The notes under the pieces: generated by a model
The model's database searches: none
What the model saw: the letters and a program-made list of their open reading frames with translations, nothing else
Told to the model about the DNA's origin: nothing
Program-made: the position numbers and the translations under genes
DNA from: Saccharopolyspora oryzae
GTDB taxonomy: Bacteria > Actinomycetota > Actinomycetes > Mycobacteriales > Pseudonocardiaceae
DNA: 43,689 bases
Reading direction: 5' to 3'
NCBI RefSeq assembly: GCF_027853915.1
Contig: NZ_JAQGLA010000068.1
Span: 1 to 43,689, forward strand
Part shown: piece by piece, positions 8,247-16,832 of the stretch
Position numbering within the stretch: position 1 is the stretch's first letter
How the letters are laid out: the number at the start of each line of letters is the position of its first letter

Positions 8247-8305
8247 CAGTTTCAATTGAAACTGCGAGCTCCAGGCACGGCGGAGCACAGTTTCAATTGA
8301 AACTG
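8247..8305. repeat. Two identical 18-bp palindromes, CAGTTTCAATTGAAACTG
   Basis: Perfect palindromes occupy 8247-8264 and 8288-8305, 41 bp apart centre to centre. Identity extends a few bases outside each (CA before, CG after). There is no loop, so they are more like a dimeric protein site or a repeat insertion than a terminator. The second ends ten bases beyond the diguanylate cyclase stop. The core TTTCAATTGAAA shares TTCAAT with the neighbouring 19-bp repeat. Confidence 0.85.
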
Positions 8306-8314
8306 CGGGTTGGG

Positions 8315-9547
8315 TCAGCGGCCGCCGCGGGCTTCTCGGCGGCGGCGCTTGCTGGCGTACATGTCCCGGTCCGCCAGGTGCAGGAGGGCGTCCGGGGCGA
8401 TCGACGGGTCCGAGGTCACCGCGTAGCCGACGCTGGCGCGCAGGGTGATGGGCATCGCGTGCACCACGATGTCGGTGTTCATGTGCGCCGCCACGCGGTC
8501 GCGCAGGGCCTCCGCGGCGGCCTCGTCCGGCAGCAGGCTGACCACCACGAACTCGTCGCCGCCGATGCGCGCGACGGTGTCGCCTGCGCGCACCGCCAGC
8601 TGGATCTCGCGGGCGGCGGCGATCAGCAGCTGGTCGCCGACCGCGTGGCCGTAGCGGTCGTTGGCCGGTTTGAGCTGGTCGAGGTCGGCCAGCACCACCG
8701 CCAGCACCCCGTTGCCGCGCGCGAGCTGCTGGAGCCCGTGGTCCAGGCGGTCGGCGAGCAGGGCCCGGTTGGCCAGCCCGGTCAGCGGGTCGTGCAGCGC
8801 CAGGTGGGCCAGGCGGGCGTCCACCATCCGCTGCTCGCCGATGTCCTCGTACTGGCTGACCACGAACGCCGGCGATCCGTCGGCGCCGGGCACCGTGGTC
8901 GCCCGGATCAGCATCCAGATCGGGCGGCCGTCCTTGTGCCGGTAGCGCTTCTCCAGGTTCACCGAGTCGATCAGGCCGGAGGCCAGGTCCTCGAGCGCGG
9001 CGTTGCCCTGCTGCTCGTCGTCCTCGTAGGTGATGTCGGCGAACGACATCGACAGGATCTCCTCGCGCGAGTAGCCGAGCATCGAGCAGAGCGTGTCGTT
9101 GACCGCCGTCCAGGCGCCCTTGAGGTCCAGCAGCGCCATCCCGATCGGGGCGTTGGCGAAGCTGCGCTGCCACAGCAGCTCGGCCTCCCGGCGCTGGGTG
9201 ATGTCCTGGATCTGGGAGAGGAAGCAGATCGGGTTGCCGCGGGCGTCGCGGATGAAGGTGCGGGACACCAGCGCCCAGATCAGGCTCCCGTCGGAGCGGA
9301 TGTAGCGCTTCTCGAGGATCTTCTCGGACTCCACCGGCCCCTCGCGGTCGATGTCTTCCGGGTGGGTGACCTCGCGGTAGTCCAGCCCCTCGAGCTCCTC
9401 GGGCTGGTAGCCCAGCAATCGGCAGAGTGCGGCGTTGACGTGCAGGTAGCGGCCCTGCAAGTCGAGGATGGCCATCGCCGCGGCAGCTTGGTCGAAGACG
9501 CGCTGCCAGGGCAGGCCAGCAGCGCCGTTCGGCTCGGATGCGGACAT
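8315..9547 (-). CDS. Diguanylate cyclase with two PAS sensors (PAS-PAS-GGDEF)
   Basis: This 410-residue protein makes cyclic di-GMP from two GTP. PAS 1 spans about residues 12-120 (MAILDLQGRYLHVNAALCRL...) and ends in the PAC segment DGSLIWALVSRTFIRDARGN. PAS 2 spans about 125-240 with a second PAC (HKDGRPIWMLIRATTV). The GGDEF domain follows from about 250 (HDPLTGLANRALL). The signature GGDEF is intact at 329-333. RAGD at 320-323, five residues before it, is the RxxD I-site for product inhibition. No transmembrane segment is seen, so it is a cytosolic sensor, and no EAL domain is attached. A TATGGT -10 (9562-9557) lies nine bases before the ATG, suggesting a very short leader. Confidence 0.95.
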   Translation of the reverse strand: MSASEPNGAAGLPWQRVFDQAAAAMAILDLQGRYLHVNAALCRLLGYQPEELEGLDYREVTHPEDIDREGPVESEKILEKRYIRSDGSLIWALVSRTFIRDARGNPICFLSQIQDITQRREAELLWQRSFANAPIGMALLDLKGAWTAVNDTLCSMLGYSREEILSMSFADITYEDDEQQGNAALEDLASGLIDSVNLEKRYRHKDGRPIWMLIRATTVPGADGSPAFVVSQYEDIGEQRMVDARLAHLALHDPLTGLANRALLADRLDHGLQQLARGNGVLAVVLADLDQLKPANDRYGHAVGDQLLIAAAREIQLAVRAGDTVARIGGDEFVVVSLLPDEAAAEALRDRVAAHMNTDIVVHAMPITLRASVGYAVTSDPSIAPDALLHLADRDMYASKRRRREARGGR

Positions 9548-9596
9548 GAGAACCGAACCATAGCCGGAGGACCTGCCCCGTGCAGCGAGCGGTCGG

Positions 9597-10865
9597 TCAG
9601 GCGTCGCCCCGGTTCATGGCCAGGAGGCGGTCCAGCACCGCCGGTGAAGCCTTCACGCCGTCGTGCTCGTACTCGTTGGTCACCCACACCCGAGCTCCTC
9701 GCACCTGCTCGGCGGAGGCCAGCGCGTGGTCGCGGTCGACGAACATGTCGTCGTGGTAGACCGCCGCGGCCACCGGGACGTCGTTGCGGGCCAGCTGGTC
9801 GAGGTCGTAGAGCGCGGGCCAGTCGCTCTTGGCGGCGAGCAGGTCGGCTGCCCCGCGCAGCGGCACCAGCGCCGGGTCCTGCTCGAACAGCCAGGGGTAG
9901 ATCATCTCGCCGGTGAAGTTGACCCGGCCGGCGGTGGTCCAGTCGAACTCGGGGAACTCCTCGCGCACCCGGTGCGCCGACCACCGCGACGCGGTGCCCT
10001 GGCAGTAGATGGACTCGTGCAGCACCGCGTAGAGCGGCCGAGCGGCGAAGGAGACCGCCGCGTCCACGCCGCGCAGGAACGTGTCGGAGAGCGCGCCACC
10101 GATGAACGCCTCTTCCAGCTGGTAGTGCAGCGCGTCGAACTGCGAGGCCTGGCCGAACTGGATGCCCAGGGTCTGGAAGCGCTCCGGGGTCAGCCGCTCC
10201 CCCGTCGGCATGATCACCTCGTGCTCGGCGAGGTGCTCGACGATCCGCCGCGCGATGTCGGCGTCCTGCGGGTAGCGCGCGAAGTAGGCGTCGTTCTTGC
10301 GCAGCGTGCGCGGGTAGGCCGCGCGGTAGACGTCGTCGGCGTCGCCGGTCAGGGTCGGGATGCCGCCGGTGATCAGCACCTGCCGCAGGCCCTGCGGCGC
10401 GAGCGACAGGTAGGTCAGCGCGCAGAACCCGCCGAAGCTCTGCCCCAGCACCGACCACGGCTCGTCGCCGATCAGCTGGGCGCGGACGGCTTCGGCGTCT
10501 CGGACGATCGAGTCGGCGCGCAGCAGGCTGAGGTGTTCTGCCTGCTCGACCGGGGTCAGCCCGGCCAGGCTCTGCCGGTTCGCCGGAGTGCTGCGCCCGG
10601 TCCCTCGCTGGTCGAGCAGCAGCACCCGGTAGTCCTGCAGTGCGCGCCCCAGCCACGCGCTGGTGCTCAGCGGCCGGTCCGCCTTGCCGCCCGGTCCGCC
10701 CTGGAGGTAGACCAGCCACGGCAGCTGCTGGTCCTGCTTGGCGGGCGCGACGACCTCCCTCCCGAACACCTCGATCTCCCCGGCGCCGGGGTCGTCGTGG
10801 CGCAGCGGAACCCGGAACACGTGGTCCCGGGCGACCAATCCCGGACGGCGGTAGCCGACGGACAT
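9597..10865 (-). CDS. Alpha/beta hydrolase, proline iminopeptidase-like (S33)
   Basis: This is 422 residues from ATG 10865, with GGAGGA upstream; an 18-codon extension is rejected because it runs into a palindromic repeat. LVYLQGGPGGKA is the oxyanion-hole HGGPG-type motif of S33 prolyl aminopeptidases. VLLLDQRGTGRSTPAN is the family signature strand, and LGQSFGGF carries the nucleophile Ser (GxSxGG). A cap domain of about 150 residues precedes the C-terminal His region. The family releases N-terminal proline or other residues from peptides. It has no signal peptide, so it acts inside the cell, probably in peptide turnover. It is separated from the diguanylate cyclase by 49 bp and may share its transcript. 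Confidence 0.88.
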   Translation of the reverse strand: MSVGYRRPGLVARDHVFRVPLRHDDPGAGEIEVFGREVVAPAKQDQQLPWLVYLQGGPGGKADRPLSTSAWLGRALQDYRVLLLDQRGTGRSTPANRQSLAGLTPVEQAEHLSLLRADSIVRDAEAVRAQLIGDEPWSVLGQSFGGFCALTYLSLAPQGLRQVLITGGIPTLTGDADDVYRAAYPRTLRKNDAYFARYPQDADIARRIVEHLAEHEVIMPTGERLTPERFQTLGIQFGQASQFDALHYQLEEAFIGGALSDTFLRGVDAAVSFAARPLYAVLHESIYCQGTASRWSAHRVREEFPEFDWTTAGRVNFTGEMIYPWLFEQDPALVPLRGAADLLAAKSDWPALYDLDQLARNDVPVAAAVYHDDMFVDRDHALASAEQVRGARVWVTNEYEHDGVKASPAVLDRLLAMNRGDA

Positions 10866-10888
10866 GCCAATTCCTCCAAAGTGGACGT

Positions 10889-10991
10889 CGTGAGCGGCGG
10901 TGGTGGTGAGGACGACCATCGCCGCTCAGCCAACCAGGTCGCAGCGAGTCGTGAGCGTAGATGGTCGCAAGGACCACCGTCGCCGCTCACG
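10889..10991. repeat. Two tandem palindromic elements (GTGAGCGGCGATGGT family)
   Basis: Element 1 pairs 10891-10904 with 10915-10928 with one G-T wobble. Element 2 pairs 10950-10967 with 10974-10991 with a few mismatches. Each arm reads about TGAGCGGCGATGGT. The same arm forms the perfect hairpin at 40728-40769. Here the copies lie between divergent gene starts, where a terminator would not be expected, so this looks like a dispersed palindromic repeat family that can be used as a terminator elsewhere. Confidence 0.75.
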
Positions 10992-11050
10992 GGAGCGGGG
11001 CGCCGCGGTGGGCTACCCTCTCCGTCACCGGTCGAGCAGAGTGGGGAGCC

Positions 11051-11704
11051 ATGGCGGGGACTTCGGTGGGTCGCGCCGTCGAGCAGATCCGGCAGATGAT
11101 GCGCAGCCAGGAGTTGTTGCCCGGGCAGCCGCTGCGGCAGGAGGCTCTGGCCGAACGCCTGGGGGTCAGCCGGGTCCCTGTGCGCGAGGCGCTGAAGGCG
11201 CTCGAGGCCGAAGGCGTGGTCCGCCACCAGCCGAACGTCGGCTACACCGTGACCCGCTTGTCGTCGGAGGAACTGCGGCAGGCCTACCTGATGCGCGGGG
11301 CGCTGGAGGCGGTCGTGCTCCGCGAGCTGCCGCGGTTGAGCGCGGCGCAGATCGTCGAGCTCGGCGAGCTCAACGATCAGATCGCGCAGGCCGCAGACGA
11401 GGTCGACGTCCTGCGGATGACCGAGCTCAACCACGACTTCCACTTCGTGATCTTCCGGGCTTCGGGGCTGCGGCTGGTCGTCGACGAGATCGAGCGGATC
11501 TGGAAGATGACCGAGGCGTACCGCTCGGTGTACCTCTACGACGAGGCGGCGCGGCGCCGGATCGTCCGCGAGCACCGCCAGCTGATCAACGCCCTGCGCC
11601 GCGGCCACACCGAGAAGGCCATCGCGATCATGGATTCCCACCGCGACGCCACCCCGGCCCAGCTCGCCCCGACCCTGGGCTCCGGCCTCCAGCTCCCGGG
11701 CTAG
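11051..11704 (+). CDS. GntR-family transcriptional regulator (FCD type)
   Basis: This is 217 residues from ATG 11051, after GTGGGGAG; the 30-codon upstream extension overlaps a repeat. The winged helix-turn-helix covers about residues 1-70 (LRQEALAERLGVSRVPVREALKAL, then EGVVRHQPNVGYTVT). The C-terminal all-helical FCD ligand domain follows, with the metal-site pattern D/N..H (ELNHDFHF) and later H..LI.A...G (REHRQLINALRRGH). Members sense carboxylic acids or acyl-CoAs. It precedes the crotonase-ligase-dehydrogenase operon by 217 bp on the same strand, so that operon is its likely target. Confidence 0.92.
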   Translation: MAGTSVGRAVEQIRQMMRSQELLPGQPLRQEALAERLGVSRVPVREALKALEAEGVVRHQPNVGYTVTRLSSEELRQAYLMRGALEAVVLRELPRLSAAQIVELGELNDQIAQAADEVDVLRMTELNHDFHFVIFRASGLRLVVDEIERIWKMTEAYRSVYLYDEAARRRIVREHRQLINALRRGHTEKAIAIMDSHRDATPAQLAPTLGSGLQLPG

Positions 11705-11921
11705 TCAGTCCACTATGGATGTTCAGGCAGTCCGCAGGGGAACACCCGAACCTCGCCGGGATCGTCGCCGCTGACCAGGCCGACGGCGAGCCAGCGGCCC
11801 GACACCGACCGCCGATTTCGCCGAGTTCGCCGTCCCGCGCAGATTGCATTCAATTTTGTATGGACCGCGGGGGTTCGGCGTGCCAGACTCGGCGCCATTC
11901 GGCGAGCGCGGAGGGATGGAC

Positions 11922-12704
11922 ATGGCGGACCTCGAGTACCAGGTCAAGGATGGGATCGGGACGATCCTGCTCAACCGGCCGGGGCGGAAGAACGCCTTCA
12001 CCATGGAGATGATCGACCAGTGGGCGGCGGCGATCCGGTCCGCCCGGTTCGACCCCGAGGTGCGGGTGCTGGTGCTCACCGGTGCTGGTGACGCGTTCTG
12101 CTCGGGTGTCGACCTGGACGACTTCACCGCAGGCGAGAAGGCCGTGCTGGACCACAAGACGATCCTGACCGAGCGGATCCACCAGGTCGCGCTGGCGTTG
12201 GAGGACTTCGACAAGCCGGTCATCGCCGCGGTCAACGGCGTCGCCGTGGGCGCGGGCATGGACATGGCGCTGATGTGCGACATCCGGTTCGTCGGCGAAT
12301 CCGCGCGGATGTCCGAGGGGTACGTCCGCATCGGTCTGGTGCCCGGCGATGGCGGTTGCTACTTCCTGCCGCGGCTGGTCGGCACCGCCAAAGCGCTGGA
12401 ACTGCTGTGGACCGGGGACTTCATCGACGCCGCCACCGCCGTGGAGCTCGGCATCGCCAGCCGCAGCTACCCCGACGACGAGCTGGCGGAGCAGACCTAC
12501 GCCTTCGCGCGTCGCCTCGCGGACGGTCCGCCCGTGGCGATCCGGGCCATCAAGCGGACCGTCTACCAGTCCGCGCGCACCGACCTGCGGACCTCCCTCG
12601 ACCTGATCTCGTCGCACATGGCCGTCGTCCAGTCCACTGAGGACTCGGCGGAGGCGATGCGCGCGTTCAAGGAGAAGCGCAGCCCGAAGTTCCACGGTCG
12701 GTGA
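11922..12704 (+). CDS. Enoyl-CoA hydratase/isomerase family protein (crotonase 1)
   Basis: This is 260 residues from ATG 11922, six bases after GGAGGG; an ATG six bases earlier sits on the ribosome site. The crotonase fold is clear (NRPGRKNAF, GDAFCSGVDLDDF for the oxyanion hole, VNGVAVGAGMDMALMCDIRF). The two catalytic glutamates of enoyl-CoA hydratase (rat E144/E164) fall on D114 and Y134, so plain hydration is not assured and isomerase or hydrolase chemistry is possible. Its stop overlaps the next GTG by 4 bp. The AT-rich patch at 11847-11862 in the preceding 217-bp gap may hold the promoter or GntR operator, but I cannot define a site. Confidence 0.9.
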   Translation: MADLEYQVKDGIGTILLNRPGRKNAFTMEMIDQWAAAIRSARFDPEVRVLVLTGAGDAFCSGVDLDDFTAGEKAVLDHKTILTERIHQVALALEDFDKPVIAAVNGVAVGAGMDMALMCDIRFVGESARMSEGYVRIGLVPGDGGCYFLPRLVGTAKALELLWTGDFIDAATAVELGIASRSYPDDELAEQTYAFARRLADGPPVAIRAIKRTVYQSARTDLRTSLDLISSHMAVVQSTEDSAEAMRAFKEKRSPKFHGR

Positions 12705-14770
12705 GCGCCGTGGACGGGTTGCTGCACCCGCGGGCGGTGGCGGTCGTCGGGGCTTCCGAGCGTTCGGCGATGGCCGGCCGGTTGACCCGCTACCTGCGCG
12801 ATTTCGACGGTCCGGTCTACCCGGTGAACCCGAACCACCAGCAGGTGCACGGCCTGCCCTGCTACCCGTCGCTGCTGGAGCTTCCCGGTCCGGTCGACCT
12901 GGTGCTCGTGATGGTCCCGGCGGCGCGGGTGCTCGCGGTGGTCGAGGAGGCCGGGCGGGCGGGCGCGTCCTGCGCGGTCGTGCTGTCCTCGGGGTTCGCC
13001 GAGGTGGGCGCGGACGGACGCGCGTTGCAGGAGCAGCTGGTCGAGGTGGCCCGGCGGTACGGCTTGCGGGTCATCGGGCCGAACTGCCAGGGCTTGCTCT
13101 ACCGGCCGACCGGTTTGGCAGCCACGTTCACCGCTGCCGCGGACGGGGAGCAGGCACCTGATTCCGGGATCGCCTACGTCGGGCAGAGCGGGGCGCTGGG
13201 CGGCAGCTTCCTGGGCATGGCCGGGGATCGCGGGATCGGGCTCACCGCCTGGATCAGCGTCGGCAACCAGGCCGACATCACCGCGACCGACGCGGCCGAG
13301 CTGCTGGTCGCCGATCCGAACGTCCGCGTGCTCGCGTGCTACCTGGAGGAACTGCCCGACGGAGCCCGGTGGCAGCGGCTCACCGCGCACGCCGCTGCGC
13401 TCGGCAAGCCCGTCGTCGTCCTGCGTTCCGGGCGTTCCGCCGCGGGTGAGCGGGCCGTCGCCTCGCACACCGGCGCGCTGGTCCGCGCCGGCACCGCGTT
13501 CGACCTGCTGACCAGCGAATCCGGTGCGATCCAGGTGGACGACCTGGACGAACTGCTGGACACCGCGGTGGCGCTGACCGCCGAACCCCGGCCGAGGGGC
13601 CGCCGGATCGGCGTGATCACCAGTTCCGGCGGTGCCGGCGGATTGGCCGCCGACCAGGCCGAACCCGCCGGTTTGGTGCTGCCCGAGCTGGACCCGGCCA
13701 CCCGGGACGTGCTGGCGCCGCTCATCCCGGCGTTCGGCAGCGCGGTCAACCCGGTGGACGTCACCGCCCAGGTCATCGACGACGCCGGGCAGTTCGGCGC
13801 GGTGTGCGACGCGGTCGCCGCATCCGACGAGGTGGACGCCGTGCTGGTGGTGCTGACCACCATCGGCGGCGAGGCGGCGTTGGAGGTCGCCGAGTCGATC
13901 CTGCGGGCCGCCAAGCGCAGCACCAAACCGTTCGCGGTGGCCTGGCTCTACTCGCACGAGCAGATCGCCGAAGCCGGTTCGGTGTTGCGGCGCAACGGGA
14001 TCTCCGTGCTGGGCACGACCACGGCCGCGCTGCGCCTCATCGCGCACTTGGTGCCGCGGGAACATCGCCGGGCGGAACGGGCGGTTCCCCGCGGTCTGGC
14101 ACGCTTCCTCGACCGCTCCGAGCTCACCGAGGCCGAGGGCGCGCAGCTGCTCGACGCGCTGCAGGTCGACAGGCCGCGTGGGCGTGTGGTCGAGCCCGCC
14201 GATGCTGCCCGGGCCGCGCGGGAGTTCGGCGACGAGGTCGTGCTGAAGGTCCAATCCCCTGATCTGGCGCACAAAAGCGACGTCGGCGGCGTTCTCGTCG
14301 GCGTCCCCTCCGAACGCGCGGGCAGCGCAGCCCGGGACATGCTCGACACGGTCGCAGCGAATGCTCCCGACGCGCGCATCGACGGTGTGCTGGTCCAGGA
14401 AGTGGTTCCGCGCGGCGTGGAGCTGCTGGTCGGCGTGCAGGGCAGCGAGCACGGCTACCCGCCGGTGCTGACGGTCGGGATGGGCGGGACCACCGCCGAG
14501 CTGAACCCCGACGTCGTGTCCGCGCTCGGACCCGTCGATGCCGAACGCGCCGTCGCGCTCCTGCGGGAGCTGCGCGGATGGCCGCTGCTGGACGGGTTCC
14601 GCGGTCATCCGCGCTGCGATGTCGACGCGGCTGCCGCGGCGATCGCATCGATCTCCCAAGCCGCCGCCGAACTCGGCGACGAGCTGGGCGAACTCGAGAT
14701 CAACCCGCTCGTGGTCCACCAGACCGGCGCGGTGGCCGCCGATCTGGTCGTGCGGAAGGAGGCACCGTGA
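12701..14770 (+). CDS. Acyl-CoA synthetase, NDP-forming (acetate-CoA ligase family)
   Basis: This 689-residue single-chain enzyme interconverts acyl-CoA + ADP + Pi and acid + CoA + ATP. Its domains are a CoA-binding Rossmann domain at about 5-130 (LHPRAVAVVGASE), succinyl-CoA-ligase-like domains at about 150-450 and a C-terminal ATP-grasp domain at about 470-689 (LKVQSPDLAHKSDVGGVLVG, VQEVVPRGVELLVG). H256 in VASHTGAL matches the histidine phosphorylated during catalysis in this family. It is translationally coupled on both sides (GTGA overlaps), so it is made with crotonase 1 and the acyl-CoA dehydrogenase. It may activate the pathway acid or recover ATP from its acyl-CoA product. Confidence 0.92.
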   Translation: MSAVDGLLHPRAVAVVGASERSAMAGRLTRYLRDFDGPVYPVNPNHQQVHGLPCYPSLLELPGPVDLVLVMVPAARVLAVVEEAGRAGASCAVVLSSGFAEVGADGRALQEQLVEVARRYGLRVIGPNCQGLLYRPTGLAATFTAAADGEQAPDSGIAYVGQSGALGGSFLGMAGDRGIGLTAWISVGNQADITATDAAELLVADPNVRVLACYLEELPDGARWQRLTAHAAALGKPVVVLRSGRSAAGERAVASHTGALVRAGTAFDLLTSESGAIQVDDLDELLDTAVALTAEPRPRGRRIGVITSSGGAGGLAADQAEPAGLVLPELDPATRDVLAPLIPAFGSAVNPVDVTAQVIDDAGQFGAVCDAVAASDEVDAVLVVLTTIGGEAALEVAESILRAAKRSTKPFAVAWLYSHEQIAEAGSVLRRNGISVLGTTTAALRLIAHLVPREHRRAERAVPRGLARFLDRSELTEAEGAQLLDALQVDRPRGRVVEPADAARAAREFGDEVVLKVQSPDLAHKSDVGGVLVGVPSERAGSAARDMLDTVAANAPDARIDGVLVQEVVPRGVELLVGVQGSEHGYPPVLTVGMGGTTAELNPDVVSALGPVDAERAVALLRELRGWPLLDGFRGHPRCDVDAAAAAIASISQAAAELGDELGELEINPLVVHQTGAVAADLVVRKEAP

Positions 14771-15855
14771 ATCCGTTGGCCGAACTGCGCCGGGAGGTGC
14801 GGGAGCTGTGCCGCGAGTGGCGGGAGGCGGGCCGGTACCGGCCGCGGCCGGACGCCTGGTTGCGGTCGTTCGACCTGGACTTCAGCCGGGAACTGGCCGG
14901 ACGCGGCTGGCTGGGCATGACCTGGCCGCGCTCGGTCGGCGGCGGCGAGCGGTCCAACCTGGCGCGCCTGGTGCTCACCGAAGAACTCCTGCGCGCGGGC
15001 GCCCCGGTGGCCGCGCACTGGATCGGCGACCGGCAGATCGGACCGTCGATCCTGCGCCACGGAACCGCCGAGCTGCAGCAGGAGATCCTGCCGGGCATCG
15101 TCGCCGGGGACTTCGTGTTCTGCCTGGGCATGAGCGAACCGGACGCCGGCTCGGACCTCGCGGCGGTGCGCACCACCGCGACCCGCGTGCCGGGCGGCTG
15201 GCGGATCGACGGCCGCAAGATCTGGACCAGCCACGCGCACCGGGCCACGCACGCCTACCTGTTGGCGCGCAGCGAGAAGTCCGAGGTCAAGCACGCGGGG
15301 CTGACCGAGTTCGTGCTGGACATGAGCGCCCCCGGGGTGTCGGTGTCGCCGATCGTGGACATGGCCGGGTCGCACCACTTCAACGAGGTGGTCTTCGAGG
15401 ACGTCTTCGTCCCGGAGCACCGGGTGATCGGTGCGGTCGGCAACGGCTGGCAGCAGGTCACCGAGCAGCTCTCCTACGAGCGCGGCGGACCCGAGCGGGT
15501 GCTGTCCACCTACCCGGTGCTGGCCGAACTGCTGGGCACCGCGGACGAGGGCCTGGCGGCGGAAGTCGGTGAGCTGGTCGCGCGGTTGGCCTCGCTGCGC
15601 GCGTTGTGCGCGCAGGTCGCGGAATCGCTGGACGCCGGTGAAGCACCTGTCCAGGCCGCCGCCACGTTGAAGTACCTCGGCACCGCGTTCGAGCGGGACG
15701 TGCTGGAATGCGCGCGGCGGGCAAGCGGATCCGGGATCGTCGCGCCTGAGAGCGTGCTGGGCGAAGCGATCCTCGCGTCCCCGGGGTTCAGCATCCGCGG
15801 CGGTTCCTCCGAGGTGCTGCTGTCCATCCTCGCCAAGCAGGAGGCACGACGTTGA
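14767..15855 (+). CDS. Acyl-CoA dehydrogenase, alpha-type subunit
   Basis: This is 362 residues from GTG 14767, overlapping the previous stop by 4 bp. It has the FAD/substrate middle domain FCLGMSEPDAGSDLAAVRTTAT and WRIDGRKIWTS. The C-terminus GFSIRGGSSEVLLSILAKQ places a glutamate where medium-chain acyl-CoA dehydrogenase has its catalytic base. It oxidises acyl-CoA to 2-enoyl-CoA, passing electrons through FAD to ETF. The helical FAD-contact segment usually written QxxGGxGY is missing here and is found in the next gene. The pair therefore resembles the heteromeric alpha2beta2 dehydrogenases known from actinobacterial sterol catabolism, although the substrate here is unknown. Confidence 0.9.
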   Translation: MNPLAELRREVRELCREWREAGRYRPRPDAWLRSFDLDFSRELAGRGWLGMTWPRSVGGGERSNLARLVLTEELLRAGAPVAAHWIGDRQIGPSILRHGTAELQQEILPGIVAGDFVFCLGMSEPDAGSDLAAVRTTATRVPGGWRIDGRKIWTSHAHRATHAYLLARSEKSEVKHAGLTEFVLDMSAPGVSVSPIVDMAGSHHFNEVVFEDVFVPEHRVIGAVGNGWQQVTEQLSYERGGPERVLSTYPVLAELLGTADEGLAAEVGELVARLASLRALCAQVAESLDAGEAPVQAAATLKYLGTAFERDVLECARRASGSGIVAPESVLGEAILASPGFSIRGGSSEVLLSILAKQEARR

Positions 15856-16778
15856 GCTTGATCGCTGAAGTCGCCGCCGACGTGCTGTCCGGAGCCGATC
15901 CGCAGGCGACCGGGCTGCACCCGGTGTGGTCGACGATGGTGGAACTGGGCTGGCCGCAGGTCGGCGTGGACGAGTCGCGCGGCGGCGTCGGCGGAACCCT
16001 GCAGGACCTGACCGAGCTCGTGGCCGCGACGGCCGCGCACGGGGTGAGCGTGCCGCTGGTCGAGGTGTCGGTTTCGCGCTGGATCCTCGGCGCAGAGCTG
16101 GAAACCGCTCCCCTGGTCGTCACCACCACCGATGCCGCCGCCGTGCCGTGGGCGCGCTACGCCAGCCACGTCGTGGTGCGTCCGGAGCGGGAGCCCGCTT
16201 TCCTCGTCGAGCGCGGCGAAGTCGAGCACGGCGAGAACCTGGCAGGTGAACCTCGTGATGCGCTGCGGGCGTCCGGAGCCACGACTCCCCTGCCGGACGC
16301 GCCTTCGCACGAAGACGTGCTCGCACGCTTGGCGCTGCTCAACTCCGCTGCGCTGCTCGGCGCGGCGCGCGGGGCGTACGAGCACACGCGTGAGCACGTC
16401 ACGCGGCGCGAGCAGTTCGGTCGTCCGCTAGTCGCGCTCAAGGCCGTGGCCAATTCGCTGGCGGAGATGCGCGTTCACCTCGTCGCCACCGAAGCCGCCG
16501 TGTCCCGCGCTGTGCGCGCGCAGAACTCCGAGCGAGCACTGGTCGCGACAGCGGCGGCGAAGATCACCGCGGCGCGGACGGCCACCAGCATCGCTCGGAC
16601 GGCACACCAGCTGCACGGCGCGATGGGCGTCACGCGGGAACACCCGCTGCACCACGTCACCCGCAAGTTGTGGGCGTGGCGGGACGAATGCGGCACCGAG
16701 CGGGACTGGTCGGCACGCCTGGGCCGAACCGCGCTCGCCTCGGGCGAAGCGGAGCTCTGGGACCGGTTCACCGCCTGA
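15852..16778 (+). CDS. Acyl-CoA dehydrogenase-like, beta-type subunit
   Basis: This is 308 residues from TTG 15852, which overlaps the previous TGA (TTGA). It is shorter than the usual 380 residues. The middle-domain TEPxxGSD motif is absent, but the C-terminal helical bundle is intact (YEHTREHVTRREQFGRPLVALKAV..., HQLHGAMGVTREHPLHHVTRKLW), including the FAD-contact segment QLHGAMG. This complements the preceding gene, so the two probably form one heteromeric enzyme with shared active sites. Overlapping starts ensure equal synthesis. It is the last gene of the operon before the TetR gene. Confidence 0.88.
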   Translation: MSLIAEVAADVLSGADPQATGLHPVWSTMVELGWPQVGVDESRGGVGGTLQDLTELVAATAAHGVSVPLVEVSVSRWILGAELETAPLVVTTTDAAAVPWARYASHVVVRPEREPAFLVERGEVEHGENLAGEPRDALRASGATTPLPDAPSHEDVLARLALLNSAALLGAARGAYEHTREHVTRREQFGRPLVALKAVANSLAEMRVHLVATEAAVSRAVRAQNSERALVATAAAKITAARTATSIARTAHQLHGAMGVTREHPLHHVTRKLWAWRDECGTERDWSARLGRTALASGEAELWDRFTA

Positions 16779-16816
16779 GCGGTGGAATTCGGGGGGTTGC
16801 GGCCCGGTTCAAGCCG

Positions 16817-16832
16817 TATCCTGGTTTCCGTG
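16817..16832 (+). promoter_or_regulatory. -10 box for a leaderless tetR transcript
   Basis: TATCCT (16817-16822) is followed by seven bases and the GTG start at 16830, with no Shine-Dalgarno sequence. This is the classic spacing for actinobacterial leaderless mRNAs. The same TATCCT layout precedes lysR1. Confidence 0.55.

Noticed and set aside
5392..8259. 955-codon plus-strand reading frame
   Set aside because: It is a low-complexity, Arg/Ala/Gly-rich shadow frame running across the divergent gap and through the deiodinase-like and oxidoreductase genes.
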